64,000 nt of DNA from Spirodela intermedia (lineage: Eukaryota; Streptophyta; Magnoliopsida; Alismatales; Araceae). This document shows, piece by piece, positions 46,036-58,629 of the stretch (position 1 is the first letter of the stretch; every line of letters begins with the position of its first letter). The notes below the pieces were generated by a model. That model searched no databases, was not told the DNA's origin, and saw only the letters and a program-made list of their open reading frames with translations. The position numbers and the translations under genes were made by a program. The stretch lies in contig LR746266.1 in the NCBI GenBank assembly GCA_902729315.2, positions 997,001 through 1,061,000 on the forward strand. The letters are read 5' to 3'.

Positions 46036-48392
46036 AATCTTCACCTTGACTTGCTCAGCTCAAACTCTAAAATGTTGTACTAGAAACTTCATATGCTCCA
46101 CATAATTACAATAGAAAATAAAAGTTTCACACCTTCTCCAAGCATGAGGTTGATTTCTAATGTTGTAAACTCCAATCAAGTTCAAATAATGTTGGAACTT
46201 TGAAAATAGAAGAGGCTTTGTTAAACATGATAATTGGAATGTCTTTAGTACCAAACTTCTATAGACTAGTTTTTCCTTTGGAAATTATATAATAGATGAA
46301 ATGATACCTAATATCAGTGTGCTTTGTCCTTTCATGATACATTTAATCTTTGACTAAATGGATAACATTTTGACTATCATAATGGACAATGATCAAATCT
46401 TGACATAATTGAAGTTCATGAAACAAACCTCTTAACATATAGCTTTTTTTAACATATGTATAAGTGCCATAAACTCTGCTTTTGTAGAGGATAATCTAAT
46501 ATTAAGGTATTTGAGAAGCTTTTCAACTAACAACACAAGTGCTAATTGAAATCTGTAACCAACTAGTGACCTCCTTTTGTCAAGATCTCTTAAAGAATCT
46601 AAATTAGGTAATCTAATCAAAGTATCACCAGTTTTCTAAAACTAAAAACATGTATTAGTAGTACCCCATAAGTACATGAAAACCTACTTAAGTGCTTACT
46701 AATGTGTTCTACTTGGATTAGCCATATAATGACTAATAACACTAACTATGTGACATATAAGGATGTGTGCAAACCATGACATAGATCATCTGCCTGCTGT
46801 ACTAGATTATAGAATATGGGGACTACAACGATAAGGAATTTGAAAGTTTAAAATGAACAACAAAAGTGGTTTTAATAGACATGTATTGAGGTATATTTAA
46901 TAATAGATGAAAAAATATCATTATAATTAATACCTTCCACTTGGCTATAGCCTTTTGCAACTAATCATTTCTTGTATCTAGCCTCATCAATGGGTGGGGT
47001 GCCTTCTTTCTTCTTGAAGACTCATTTGTAGTCAATGACTTTCTATCTTTTGGAAGCCTCTACTAAACCCCAAGTCTGATTTTTATGGAGAAATTTAATT
47101 TATTCCTCCATAACAACTAGTCACCTATTCACATCCTCACTAGATATAGCATCCTAAAATTTGGAAGGCTCATTAGGGTCTAAAATCTCCTCTGCAATGA
47201 TCAATGCATAAGCAACCATATTGATATAGCAATACCTCAATAGTGGTCTAGTATCTCTCCTTGACTTATCTTAGGCAAGAGAATAATTCTAAGTTTGTGG
47301 AGATGTCTTCATAAGATGCATGTTAGACACTATAGATTCTCTTGCTAGGAAAACATATTATGTGAACTTAAAAATTTCAAACTAAACTAGTTTTGAAGCA
47401 CCACCTTGAAAATTTATATCAAGAAGCCACTGCTTGTATCCTTTGACTCCAAAGGCATAATCGAGGAAATTAGACTTCTTTTCCTCGACTCTAACCTTCA
47501 ATCATTAATATGGACATAAGCAAGCAACCAAAAACTCTTAAATCTAATAATGAATAGGATTACCTGACTAGATTTCTTTAGGTGTTTTGAATTTGATGGT
47601 AAATGCAAAAGATTAGTTCACATGATGACATGCTATGGACATCACTTCTGCCAAAAAGTCTTGACTAAGAATTGAATTTAAAAGCATACAACAGGCTCTT
47701 TTTGTAAAGTTTTGTTCATTCTTTCTATAACTCTATTTTTCTATGGAGCATAACAAACTATTTTTTCTTGACAATACTTCATTTTTACATAAATCATCAA
47801 ATTTAGTAGAGCAAAACTCTAAACTATTAACAATTCTCAGTCTTTTAATTTTATTCCCTATCTAATTTTTTAGCAAAGCCTTCCATTGCATAAAATACAT
47901 AAATACTTTTCTTTTATGCTTAATGGTTTCCATTTATTAAGCATGAGCAATTAGATGTTTTGGAAAAAAATATCAATAAATGATAGAAAATAGCAAGCAC
48001 CCCCTTTTGAAGGAACATGGACTCCAAAGATCTAAGTGAATATAATTGAGAGTATTTTTGGTCTTGTAATTACCATTTGGAAACTAGTTTTCTTATGATT
48101 TCCCAATATTTAATGTTCAAAAAAATTGACTTTACCAATACTTTGTCCAGAAAATAATTATCTTTTGCTCAATAGTTTCATTCTTTTCTTATTCATATGT
48201 TTTAGTCTCATGTCACAATTTTATTGACATCTTTTTTATGTCATAACAGTAAATGCCACCATGGCTAAACTAGAAACCATGGTCCCTAATAAGGTGTAAA
48301 GTGTAAAATACCTTTTTCCCTTCATCACAACAAGGTCTCATTTGTTGGTTTTCATGACCACATCTTCAACCAGCTATTTACAGCCACTAGCA

Positions 48393-48599
48393 TCAAGAAA
48401 TAAGATTTTTCTTTAAATCACTAACATGCCTAATATCGGATAATGTCTTTGTAATACTATAAAACATTTTGATGCAGACTAAACCAATAGCAACTATCTT
48501 ACATGGAGTACCATTCCCCTTTAAGATAACTCCACCATTGATTTGCTCACCTATAGAGAAATACTCTCTATTTAGAGTCATATGGTGTGAGCAGGTCAT
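48393..48599 (-). pseudogene. copia-4 gag-pre-integrase fragment
   Basis: Sixty-eight residues containing CSHHMTLNREYFS, NGGVILKGNGTPCK and DIRHVSDLKKNLIS, typical of the segment between protease and integrase in copia pol. Confidence 0.85.
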
Positions 48600-49542
48600 A
48601 TCTAAGATTCAATCATCTTTGAACCTAATGGATTGAACCAAGAGAAAAAAATCATGATTCTCATCTTTGACAACACTTGCATGTGTTGAACTTTCAACAC
48701 TAGTAGACTCCTTTGAATCATCATTTGATGCCTTCTTTTGAGTTTATAACAGTCAGCCTTCAAATATCCCTTCTTGACTTTATAACAGTTCAACTCTTGC
48801 GACAATAGTTGTAGAATTTATTTTTGCTTTTTGATTTAGATCTAGACTCTCCTTTATTTTCCCCATATTGGTTTTTCTCCTTGGGTCAACTTTTGACAAA
48901 AATACTCTCTGATTGCTGTCTTTCTAAAATAATAGTCATATCTCTATCAATTAATTATTTTGAGAATAAAGAAGATTTAACATCTTTAGTAGATATGGTA
49001 TCTCTATGATATAATAATGTTTCTTGAAAGTGTTTATATGACAATGGTAAAGAATAAAGTAAAAATATGATATGATCTTCTTCCTTTACTCTTTCAATAA
49101 TATTTTCTAAATCTAATAAAATGGAATTGAACTCCTCAGGATAGGATTTAATTTTTTTGTAACTTTTGCCATCCTAAACATGAATAGATGTCACTCCAAA
49201 TATAGCTTGTTCCTATGCAATCTACTCATATACAATGACTCTAATTTAAAGTTGCTTAAAGGACCTCCCACAAAACCTTATTGGACAAGCTAAGTTGAAT
49301 CACAGTCAAAGCTTTCTCATCTGATTCCTATTTTGCCTCAATTGATATAGTACTTCACATTTTCTTCTTCCCAAGTAATACCTTAGGTAACCCTTGGTAG
49401 GTCAAGGGAGCTCTCATCTTAACCTATCATATTTGAATGTTGATACTTCAGCCAAACTTCTCAATATCAAACTTAGTGCACATTTCATGTTTATTTAAAT
49501 GTCGAATATAAAAAACCGAATGTTTGTCAAAAAACCAACAAA

Positions 49543-49554
49543 GCTCTGATACCA
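49543..49554 (-). other. copia-4 primer binding site
   Basis: The minus strand reads tggtatcagagc, an exact initiator-Met-tRNA primer site. The LTR starts about three bases away if it begins at 49558. Confidence 0.85.
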
Positions 49555-49557
49555 TAA

Positions 49558-50069
49558 TGGCCTAGTTTGTTGGAAAATGAGACTAGATTTATGGCTTAAT
49601 ATGCCTCATAATAGCCTGATAGAGCAGTGGAAGTAAAGGACCATAACAGAATGTCCACTATATAATAAATGATAGAGAGAAGTCTAATGTGTTCTAATCA
49701 GGCAACATGAGTTTAATGTGATCTAAAGAGGATAAGAACACCTTACAAACACTAAACAAATGGAGTAATATCCAAAGTTAAGTAAGAAACAAGTTATAGA
49801 GCGATATGGAGTTAATGAAGCATGGATACCAGCCACCAGATGAGAGAGGAGGAGAAGCATGTTTCCAGCTACCAGAGATGAAGGGTTTCCCCTGCCCGTT
49901 CTCTCTCTCTCTCTCTTTCTTTCTCTTCGAAGCCTCCTTTAATACCCATGTTAAACAGGGGGTTGGACTTGTTTCGTACTTGAAACCAGTCCTAAACGAT
50001 GTCTTAAAGGTGGGATGAGCGCCGGATGGACCCCTCTTAAAAGAAAGGGTTGACCAAGTCTCCCTTTCA
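49558..50069 (-). repeat. copia-4 5' LTR
   Basis: Higher-coordinate LTR of copia-4. It ends 100 bases before the high-identity DUF538 block of copy 2. Confidence 0.82.
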
Positions 50070-50170
50070 TATCTCTCTTTCTCTCTCACTCACTCATTAT
50101 TTGTATCACTCCCTCTCGCCTTCCCTTCTTCCATTATTTGTATCCAAGTGTCCCTTTCCATTTTTATACT

Positions 50171-50954
50171 GATATATCTCTTCCACTTCTTGACTTATAG
50201 AAATACATCTGAACATCCATGTATGAAAAATATGATGTAATACAATCTTCAGAACTACAATTCATAAAACTTTATTCCCTTTGTTTTCCTTTCTCTGCTT
50301 CCAGTTCGAAGGCGGACACGGGGAAGCTGTCTGCCAGGCCAGTTCCAGTCTTGAATGTGATCTTCCCGGAGGAGGGATCGTCGATGTACACCTCCACCAC
50401 CGACAGCCACAGCAGCATCTCCCTCGTCTTCACCCCAGTTATCTTCTTCATCTTCCGGGGCTCCACCAGCGCCGTCACCTCCGTCGCGTACGATACGAGC
50501 TGCTTGATGGTCTTGAAGTTGTGCTCCCGTTTCTTCTTCTGAACCAGCCACAGGAACCCGGCCTTCTCGTTGTAGCCGAGCTCCTCGAGGTCCTCGAGGG
50601 GAAGCAGCCCCAGTGGGAGGCCCAGCTCCTTCAGGAGATCGGCCATCCTCTTCTTGCAGACGGCGTCGCCGCGGTAGACCTCCGCATTCTCGCGGTAGCT
50701 GTCGACGGCCAGGGACCCCATTCTAGTGAACTAAGAGAAGCTTTCGGCGAAAAGAGAGAGGAAGAAGAGGAGTATGCAGCCTGTGGATTAAGAGAACTAG
50801 AGAGCCAGGAAAGGGAGGGGCTACGGTTCGATTGGTGTTGTGAAAGAGGAAGCCGGAAGTCATTTCTATAGTGAGGCCATGTGCAGGACGGAGGCCGGCG
50901 AAAAATTGCTTGCACACAGAGCGGGAAGAAGTCGCGAAGTTGAGGCGGTCAGCA
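50171..50954 (-). repeat. High-identity core of the DUF538 duplication, copy 2
   Basis: Partner of 36742-37525 at a constant offset of 13429. Confidence 0.9.
50272..50721 (-). CDS. DUF538 family protein, copy 2
   Basis: 149 residues, intact, same family and architecture as copy 1 at 36843-37292. Differences from copy 1 include LPLEDLEEL for LPLDDLEEL, FKTIKQL for FKAITQL and TALVEP for TAAVEP. The N-terminal and C-terminal thirds are identical between the copies. The 5' leader and 3' flank are also nearly identical to copy 1, although DNA further upstream is strongly diverged. The neighbouring copia-4 LTR lies about 200 bases downstream of the stop codon. Both copies look translatable; which is expressed cannot be told from sequence. 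Confidence 0.9.
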   Translation of the reverse strand: MGSLAVDSYRENAEVYRGDAVCKKRMADLLKELGLPLGLLPLEDLEELGYNEKAGFLWLVQKKKREHNFKTIKQLVSYATEVTALVEPRKMKKITGVKTREMLLWLSVVEVYIDDPSSGKITFKTGTGLADSFPVSAFELEAEKGKQRE

Positions 50955-51510
50955 AAGGCTAGATTATCTGGGAAGTATAGGGGATCATTTGCTCTCTGCA
51001 GCGTCCCTGAGGCGATCGGCTGTGTTCTTTGCTAAAGGTGACGTCAGCGAACGAAGACCATCTCCATTCTTGACCTCGGAGCACAATGAGTTTGACCTGA
51101 CTAGATGATGACCGGCTTTCGCCAGAAGTGGCTGTCTTTTGCCGGCTGTAATCCTTCGACTCAGCCCACCGCTCGATTCGCGCGCCGTCGATGACGACCG
51201 AGAGAACGCCAACGTTGACGGCGGCGATCTCTCGACTTGCAGAGGACCTCTCGGTCTAGCTTCTAGGTTGTTATTTAACATGCAGGTAAAGACCTCAGGA
51301 GGCTCACTCATCTAACACAGCCACGGCGGAAAATGAGATGTGAGATATAAACCATAATCTATCAGCCAAGCTGATTCTGACAGGTAGCTGTTGGAGTAAA
51401 GACGACTCTACCTGGCAGTAGGCCTCCAGCATCTTAAGCTGTCAGTCCCCCGTCAAAGGGAAAGTTTTGATTGGAACAGTTCTAAGGCGATGTACCCAGT
51501 CTCCTGATTT
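50955..51510 (-). repeat. Diverged upstream part of the DUF538 duplication, copy 2
   Basis: Partner of 37526-38030 with ordered but strongly diverged blocks. Likely holds the promoter of copy 2. Confidence 0.7.
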
Positions 51511-54500
51511 CCTTGTTTAGAACCAAGGGGCCTGACTCACTTTTCCATGGCGAAATTATTTGTCTTGGCTTTCGATTGATTTAACGTACCGTCAAATTGT
51601 GAAAAAAAAAAAATCAAAATTCTTTTTGTTCATTTTTCAAACCGAAAATGTTATATGAAACATTTTATTCATTTTTCACTCCTGATAAGCCTTTCCACAC
51701 TAGCCAGCGGTGATTTACACCGGTGTTTGAGTAACAATGATTATCTCCTCTACATCCAAGAGATCTATATCCACTACTGACGATAACCCATCTACATTTT
51801 TTTATGTGCTAGCGTTTATTGGAGTGTTTATGACCCTAATTCACTGACATACTAGCAATGTCGGTGATGATAATAACTCAAATATAATTTAGTTACATAA
51901 ATATCATTACTTCATTTAGAAGGATTCTTTGATTTTGACTAGTATTTATATTTATGTTTTATTCCCTGAAGTAACTTAACATTGATAAACATGATAATAT
52001 TGTGTTGAATTACATAATTACTCCTTTAAACTTGAATCCAACAAAGACAGTGCATATATTTGATTGTTCTAGCCATCATACATCTTGTTTCTCGATGGTA
52101 GGCATTACCTCTGACCGGACCACTCTCTCCTCCGTCCACCAAGAAGCAAATAATTAAAAAGTGCCTTCGATCACAAAAAATCTTCACGGCTGCCTTTCAA
52201 AAGTATCTTCGCAACATGTCTTTTGATTGACTCCACCAGATTACCTCCAACACCAACTGAAACCTCTGCTTCTTGCCAGACCAACGTGCACCAGTGTTCG
52301 GAGAACAATTAGCTCTTTTTCTTTTACTTCTCTTTGATAATCGCTTACATTGTAAAAGTCAGAGAAAGAATCAGAAATCTACAAGAAACGAAGGAGGTGA
52401 TCTTCGAATCCATGAGGATCTAAAATAGAGGTTCCTTGGATCGACTAAGAGAGAAGAGACCAAACCGTCTCCTCCTACACTTCTGCCCTATTTAAATAAG
52501 AAAAGAAACAGTTTTTGATATCAGAATTCGCTAACAACAAAAGCTAAAAGAAATGATCTACAATAAAAGAACAAAGTTAAAACGAGATAACGAAAAATAA
52601 ACAATGTTGATTATTATGACATCCCAACCTGTTGACCGATACTGCAAGAAAGCAGAGATCTAAGGTGACAATGCCTCTACAAAAAGAGGGTCGAATTCCT
52701 AAACTAGATGGGTCTCAGTCTAGGGCTGGACCCCCTAACAACCTCTAGGAGCGATGCTTCAACAAGGAGGCCATTTCCCTACGGCTGCACAAGAAGCATA
52801 TGAATCACAACTTAAAGCAGCTCGTGTCTAAGGCGACGGAGGTGTGGTACCCGTGGAGGGCTGTGTATACCAGAGTAGCTCTCCTCTGGGAAGATCTTGT
52901 ACCTTTGGAACAAGTATAAGATAATTTTTAAGTAGGCCTTTGCCACTCGAATATACTATCTTCGTCATTCTTAGATTCATGGATATGCAAATGAAGCTAC
53001 CTTTACATTCCGAAATGGACCACCCTGAAAGTTTATTTATTCTCAAGCAAAAGTCAAAGACATGATTGACTTGGTGGACACTCATTGTGGCGTAGAGAAA
53101 CAAAGCAAGAAATTATATTTTCAATCTAGAAGGATTTAATATCTTTAATCAAAGAAACATGTCCTGGTACTCTTTAAATAGGCCAAATTAGTTTATATCT
53201 CTTAAATAAAATTTATCATAGGAAACTTGCTAATAATTAAAATAATCTTGATAAGAGTCAATAGATGCCCATCATAAATAAATAAATCATGTTTCAGCCC
53301 AACATCTAACCAAGTTAGACTCATTCTCATTTTACCAATTATGGCCTCTGATATTGCTTTCTTGAACATCTTCCATTACCTGGGAAAATGTTCTATCTCA
53401 CATTGATTCCATTAGGTAGTCAAAGGAATTTAATGTGCATTAATTTTGTGTCTTCCTTATTATTCCATTTGGTATCTTAAATGAGATTTTGGGAGTGAGC
53501 ATTTCATTAGCTTTGTTTGTGGATCATTGGCTCTCATGGATCTAGGTTGATTGATCCCTTGAGTGAAATAGGTGAAATTTTATTGAGAGACTTCTAAACT
53601 ACCAGTAATTACTAAAACATTTTTAAGAATCATAATATGTCCAAAAGATACGAATTCGTTTACATGGTTAAAACTTCATTGGGTTATAATTCACGACACA
53701 TTTCCCAAATCTTACATTCTAGGGCAACTAACATGGAGAATCCAAACTCTATCTCTACGTTTACTATTTGTACTGTTAACTCTATCCAAAGGTTGAGATT
53801 GAATATGATGTGTATTAATTTATATTTAAAAATATATGAGCTATGTTTTAGGTTATCATCATATTTGATAATTCACCAAGGTATTGATGTACTTAGTTTT
53901 GATAATTTCAAGTGAAAATTTATTGATATATAATTATTAAATATTAAGAGTTATCTATATATGTCATAAATATGTCTTAAGTATTTAACACATCCAACAT
54001 AGTTATTATATGAAATATATTTATTTATTTTACGATCTTATCACTAAAAATTTAATACAAGATTTAGTCTTTGATACTAAATGATTCTTCACATTCTGAA
54101 AATTTGATCAACGAAGAATATTTGCTTAAGAATCATTTTCAAATAAAAAATAAATATATGATTAAATGGATATAAGCAAATAATGTGAACTATCCTATTT
54201 TTTATTATATATTTCTATAACTATATTATGAAATGTTTAGCATTTCAAAATGATAATAGGCAAGTTCTCTAAGATCTTAAATGGATTAAACTATTAAGAA
54301 AGTAAGAAACTTAAAAATATATTCAAATTTCGAAGAGAGCAGCTCAATAGTAACATATTAATTACTTCTGTTGGCAAAAGATCATAGTAAACTTGGTGAT
54401 TTTAACCTGAACTAAAATCCAATTGTTCTTCTTCAAGTTAAAAAACTCCAATTCAAATTTGAACAAAAAATAACGTAAGAATAAGTAAATTCAAATATTA

Positions 54501-55563
54501 GAACATTCAAAGGTCATTATCACACGTTCTGAAAAATGACAAGTTTCTAAATGAGGTTCTCAAATAGTGGAGTTCTGGTAAAATTAGAAAAAATTCAAAG
54601 ACAAAAATTCACTTATAAGAGAAGGTTTTTGCATCAAAAAATGTTAAACACACATATTCAAGCTAGAAGATTAAGCTCTTTTGAACATATGCATAAATGA
54701 TGTACAGGAACATAGTATCATCATCTTCTCAAGCTAATTTCAGTAAAACAATCAACTCCATCACCATAGTTATTATTATCCATAAGGCCCTAAAGAAATT
54801 AAGTGGTGAGAGGAGAGTAATTTGGGTGAAGGCATAAGGTCCTAGTAGGCAAATTGTCTCTGAAGAGACAAATTTGAGGTATTTGGGAAGCTGATACCAT
54901 GAAAATAAGTGTGTGATTCATGAAAAGTTAATAAATAATAGAGAAAGGTTTTCTCTAGGATTGGAAGTGGACAGATGAGGAGTGAACCAATATAAAATCT
55001 TAGTATTTTTTTTAAGTGAGATGAGAGGTATTATCACAATACGTGTGCAGAAACATTGTAACACATACATATAGGTCCAACCTAAATCAAAAAATAGGTA
55101 GAAATCCTATAAACCCCAATTCACTCTCCCGCATTGTTTCATCTAATTTTATAGTTCCAATAGGCAAAACTTTTTACTGAAACTTAAATAGGTAGATGTG
55201 TTTGTGTTAGGCATTCTCCTTTTACTTTTCCTATAAGAGAAGATGATCATTTCGGAGGTTATGAGCACAATGCCCTTGAAGAGCAAATTTCTTGTATGAG
55301 TTGTGGAGGAAAAGATATCACCAAGAAATAGAAAGATTACCAAGAGAATGCGAGGGAGGGAGGGAGAGACAGGTTTTCTAAGGGCAAGAGTGAACAGGTC
55401 TACAATGGCATTAAAACTGCTCCATCCCATAACTTCATGAAGGTTGAATCAGACCCATAGACTCTGTTAACATATAGACCAAACATAGGAGACATTGGTT
55501 GAGTAGCATGTTATTTCAATGAATATGTATATATATGTTTCTAATATATATGTGTATAGATAT

Positions 55564-55647
<84 letters not shown>

Positions 55648-56270
55648 AGAGATAAGGAGAGATGGAGGGAGAGTGGGAGGATATTTAAGCTATCATTTAG
55701 AAAGTCCCCGAGGCCCACAAGGGACACATTTGGTAAAGGAAGTCCTTCTGAAACCATTCAATGCTTGATCTGACCAAAAACTTCAATGACAATAATTCAT
55801 CAATCCTATCTGGCTCTGCTAATTTGCTCTCCAAGTTATATATAGGCAGTGGTAGTTGTTACATCATCAACTCCACCCTTGCTGCGAAATATCAATAGGA
55901 TTTGGTAGCCTTCTCTAATCCTTCGCACCAACCCTTGCCAAAATAGTATGAGAAAGAGAAGGCTTCAGTGGTCACCAACTGGTAGACACGAGGGCGGGTG
56001 CATTATCTTATATCATGCGATCCTATGATTAGTTTATATCAGTAGATGAGGGAGAGAATCCAACAAAATTGGTTATGGTTCTCCCTTTTCATTCACATGC
56101 GGACACAGCGTGGGTTGCCACTGTGTCTCGATAATGCCGAGGTGATGATGAGTAACAAAGAATGGAAAAAAAATAAGAGAGAAATTATCCATGGAAGGAG
56201 ATCTATTAGAACTCTATACTGTATCCTCGGCAGTTCTTGAATCTGACCTGCAGGCTATAGTTTCCGTTCT
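51511..56270. other. Long AT-rich region without a recognised gene
   Basis: Only short frames occur (for example 52828-53103 minus, 53637-53915 plus, 55149-55430 minus) and none has a recognisable motif. It probably consists of old repeats and the 3' flank of the glutaredoxin-like gene. An A-run lies at 51603-51614. Confidence 0.4.
55557..55642. repeat. Compound microsatellite (TA)n(GATA)n(GA)n
   Basis: A TA run, then GATA units, then about fifty bases of pure GA. The apparent Ser/Leu-rich minus-strand frame over it is an artefact. Confidence 0.92.
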
Positions 56271-57662
56271 TCATCTCTCTATTCTTCTTTGCTGTACAGT
56301 GGCTATGGGGGTAGAGCCAGAAACCCCCAAGGCCAAATGTCGAACATTTATCGCCCGATCGATCGGAGGTTGCCCAGCACAACAGACTGGGCAACGGACC
56401 AGCCCATTCTCGTTGCACTCGGGGCACCGCCGGAACCCGCTGTATTCCGTCGCGTCCTCCTCCTCCACGTAGACCTTACAGCTGCCAGAGCAGCCCTCGC
56501 AGGGGACGAACCTGACGCCGCCGCAGCCATGGCAGGAGTCGTCCTTCCCCCTCACCACCTCCTCGCAGCCCTCCAACGCCTCCCCTAGCTCTCCCGCATC
56601 GTGCAGCTGCCGGATCTCTTCTACCCCTCCCAGGTACCTGCCGTTAGCGAACACCCTCGGTAGCTTGCAGCCGCCGCAGCGGGGCCCGAGGAGGGAGACG
56701 AGCTCCTCCTTGAAACCGCCGTGCATCGACACGTCCCTCTCGTCGACGCGGACGGCGTAGCCTCGGAGGATCACCCTTACGACGCAGCAGTCCTCGAAGG
56801 TCCTCCGCACCCCGCGAAGGCTGGTAAAGTAGAAGACCACCTTACCCTCCCCCCCAGCTGGGAGCTTGGGCTTGACGGCGGCGCGAACCTTCTTGGCGTT
56901 TATTTTCTCCTGGAAGGCAATGATCCTGGATCTGACGGTGCCAGTCAGATCCAAGCTCTTTCTGGGGTCCTCTGTTCTCTGATTCTCTCCCGAGGTGAGA
57001 TCAGAGGTCTTCTCCATGGCCTCCCTGAAGGACGAAATGGCCTCAGGGTCGAATTCTGTGATGATAGAGTCTCCGCCGCCGTCGATGTCCATCTTCATCC
57101 ACATCGGCTCCGGCGAGATGGACCCATTGAAAAGCTTTTTCGTTTGCACCTTCAATTTTACGTCTCTACGGGCGTCCTGGAGGGAATGGAATGAGAAAGA
57201 TCGCTCCACTGGGGGGCCACCGGTGGCGGAAAACTGATAGAGCGGGCTGGCGTTCTCCAATCCGGACATCATCTCCCATGCGTCGATAATTTCCGGATCC
57301 CTGCGTGGTGTCTCGGTGGGTGTCCTCGGCGGAGGAACCCTTTCCTTGATCGTCTCCGACCGTCCCTTGGCCTTCAGCTCCTCCGCCAAGAAATCACCAG
57401 ATTTCCTGTCTCTCAGCGTCTTCTTCATCGGATCATTTCCCTCGTCGTCATCGCTGCAGAACCGGCATCCCCAGTGGTGGCGATCATGGTCGACCGGGTC
57501 GAGGCGGAGGGACCCGAGAGTGGTGGACATGAGGGAGACGACGTGGCAGCTGTCACGCTTCCAGAGGGCCGCGTGGTGCACCGGCATGGTGTGGCATCGG
57601 ACCAGAGGCACCGGGCTCCGCCAGTGGCCTTGCCGCTCTTGCTTGGACCCTGTACAGCCCAT
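56271..57662 (-). CDS. Glutaredoxin-domain protein with C-terminal CxxC zinc-finger-like region
   Basis: Single-exon, 463-residue plant protein of the class typified by Arabidopsis At3g57070 and At5g39865 (glutaredoxin family, GRXCR-like). The start is set at 57662 because the product then begins MGCTGSKQ, a plant MGCxxS N-myristoylation/palmitoylation signal suggesting membrane attachment; a longer in-frame extension to 57881 looks like 5' leader. Residues 1-270 are mostly disordered and include family phrases DPEIIDAWEMMSGLE and SFREAMEK. The glutaredoxin domain spans about 274-367 (KVVFYFTSLRGVRRTFEDC, then KLPRVFANGRYLGGVEE). The usual CPYC active site is replaced by DCCVVR, so ordinary disulfide reduction is unlikely. 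Four CxxC pairs follow (377/380, 388/391, 413/416, 424/427), resembling a DnaJ-type zinc-binding region. A tail of about 36 residues after the last CxxC is unusual and could result from loss of an earlier stop. Confidence 0.92.
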   Translation of the reverse strand: MGCTGSKQERQGHWRSPVPLVRCHTMPVHHAALWKRDSCHVVSLMSTTLGSLRLDPVDHDRHHWGCRFCSDDDEGNDPMKKTLRDRKSGDFLAEELKAKGRSETIKERVPPPRTPTETPRRDPEIIDAWEMMSGLENASPLYQFSATGGPPVERSFSFHSLQDARRDVKLKVQTKKLFNGSISPEPMWMKMDIDGGGDSIITEFDPEAISSFREAMEKTSDLTSGENQRTEDPRKSLDLTGTVRSRIIAFQEKINAKKVRAAVKPKLPAGGEGKVVFYFTSLRGVRRTFEDCCVVRVILRGYAVRVDERDVSMHGGFKEELVSLLGPRCGGCKLPRVFANGRYLGGVEEIRQLHDAGELGEALEGCEEVVRGKDDSCHGCGGVRFVPCEGCSGSCKVYVEEEDATEYSGFRRCPECNENGLVRCPVCCAGQPPIDRAINVRHLALGVSGSTPIATVQQRRIER

Positions 57663-58629
57663 GGCGGAGATGGAGCGAATTCCACGGGAGAAGAATAGCT
57701 GTACCTGTATCTCCGCGATCTGAGAACCAGGGAAGCCGACCCTCCCTCTCCTCGCTTGGAGGGGGAGAACAAGGGCAGTAGGGGGGGATCGGAGGAGAAG
57801 ATGGATGAGGGAGGTGGATCGGGGGCAGGTGGGAATCAGGAATTGATGGGATATGAGACCACAAAGATTGGGGAAATTCAATCCGGGGCCGGCAGAGATC
57901 CGGCTGAAAGCGTCGTGACTGTGTCTCTATCTACCTGAACTACGCGTTCAGGAGGGGAAGAAGAAAAATATATATATTTACGGGGAGAAGATAGAACAAA
58001 ATCAAAAACAACGGCAGCAAGAGAGGACCGACTGTGCCCACGCGGCGTCGGTCAAACATTTTCCAGACGAAGAGGATGTTTACCGGCTCCGCGTCCATCC
58101 TATCTCTATCTACGCATTCTGCTCCTTTATTGTCAACCTCTACTTTCTCCCTCTAACAGAGTTTTAACTGCTTCACCGGCTCGCTGGTGAGGCAGGTAGG
58201 AAGCCAGAAGAAAAGAGACCGGCAGAAGAGGAGAGGCAATTAAGTGCGGCCAGGGGGAAACGAAGCAAACTGTGGGCGGGGGGGGGAGGGGGAAGAGAGA
58301 GAGAAGAGCGACGTTAGAGGTATGGAGAGAAGCGGTCCAGATGGGGATCTCGGTAGACTGAGGTCAAGTCCCGGCGGTTGGAGTGGTCAGAGGAGATAGA
58401 GCGCGAGTAAACGAAAACTGTTTTACACTAACATTCCAACTCGGGGCTACTGATGAATTCAATGACCGTAGACGTTACCCTGGGTGTGGGCGATTAATGA
58501 GAAGATTTTAATGCCCTCTCTCTCCGGTCACATCTCCCGTCACTCCGGTCACCACCATCCAGAAAAAAAAATTACTTTTTTTTGGTTGACCTACAAGGTC
58601 AACGGTTCGGGCAAGACTTGAGCGTGGAA
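57663..58629. other. 5' flank of the glutaredoxin-like gene
   Basis: Probable leader and promoter. It includes a TATA-like atatatata near 57967-57976 (the gene is on the minus strand), a G-run at about 58275-58290 and a short GA run near 58296. No further gene. Confidence 0.45.

Larger units (their letters stand above)
45529..50069 (-). mobile_element. Degraded Ty1/copia element (copia-4)
   Basis: Minus-strand element with roughly 500-base LTRs (45529-46035 and about 49558-50069) and an exact Met-tRNA primer site (gctctgatacca on the plus strand, 49543-49554). Gag zinc-knuckle relic (CYKVKKGYLKADC, second Cys and His lost) lies near 48790-48740. The gag-pre-integrase segment at 48599-48393 reads INGGVILKGNGTPC and VSDLKKNLIS. 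RT and RNase H parts are heavily decayed (46430-47600). Possible target-site duplication tctct/tatct lies in low-complexity DNA and is weak evidence. Confidence 0.85.

Noticed and set aside
55467-55757. 96-residue minus-strand Ser/Leu-rich frame
   Set aside because: It is a translation of the GA/GATA/TA microsatellite.
57663-57881. Longer N-terminus for the glutaredoxin-like protein
   Set aside because: The downstream ATG gives a clear MGCxxS lipidation start, and the extra 73 residues lack any family resemblance.
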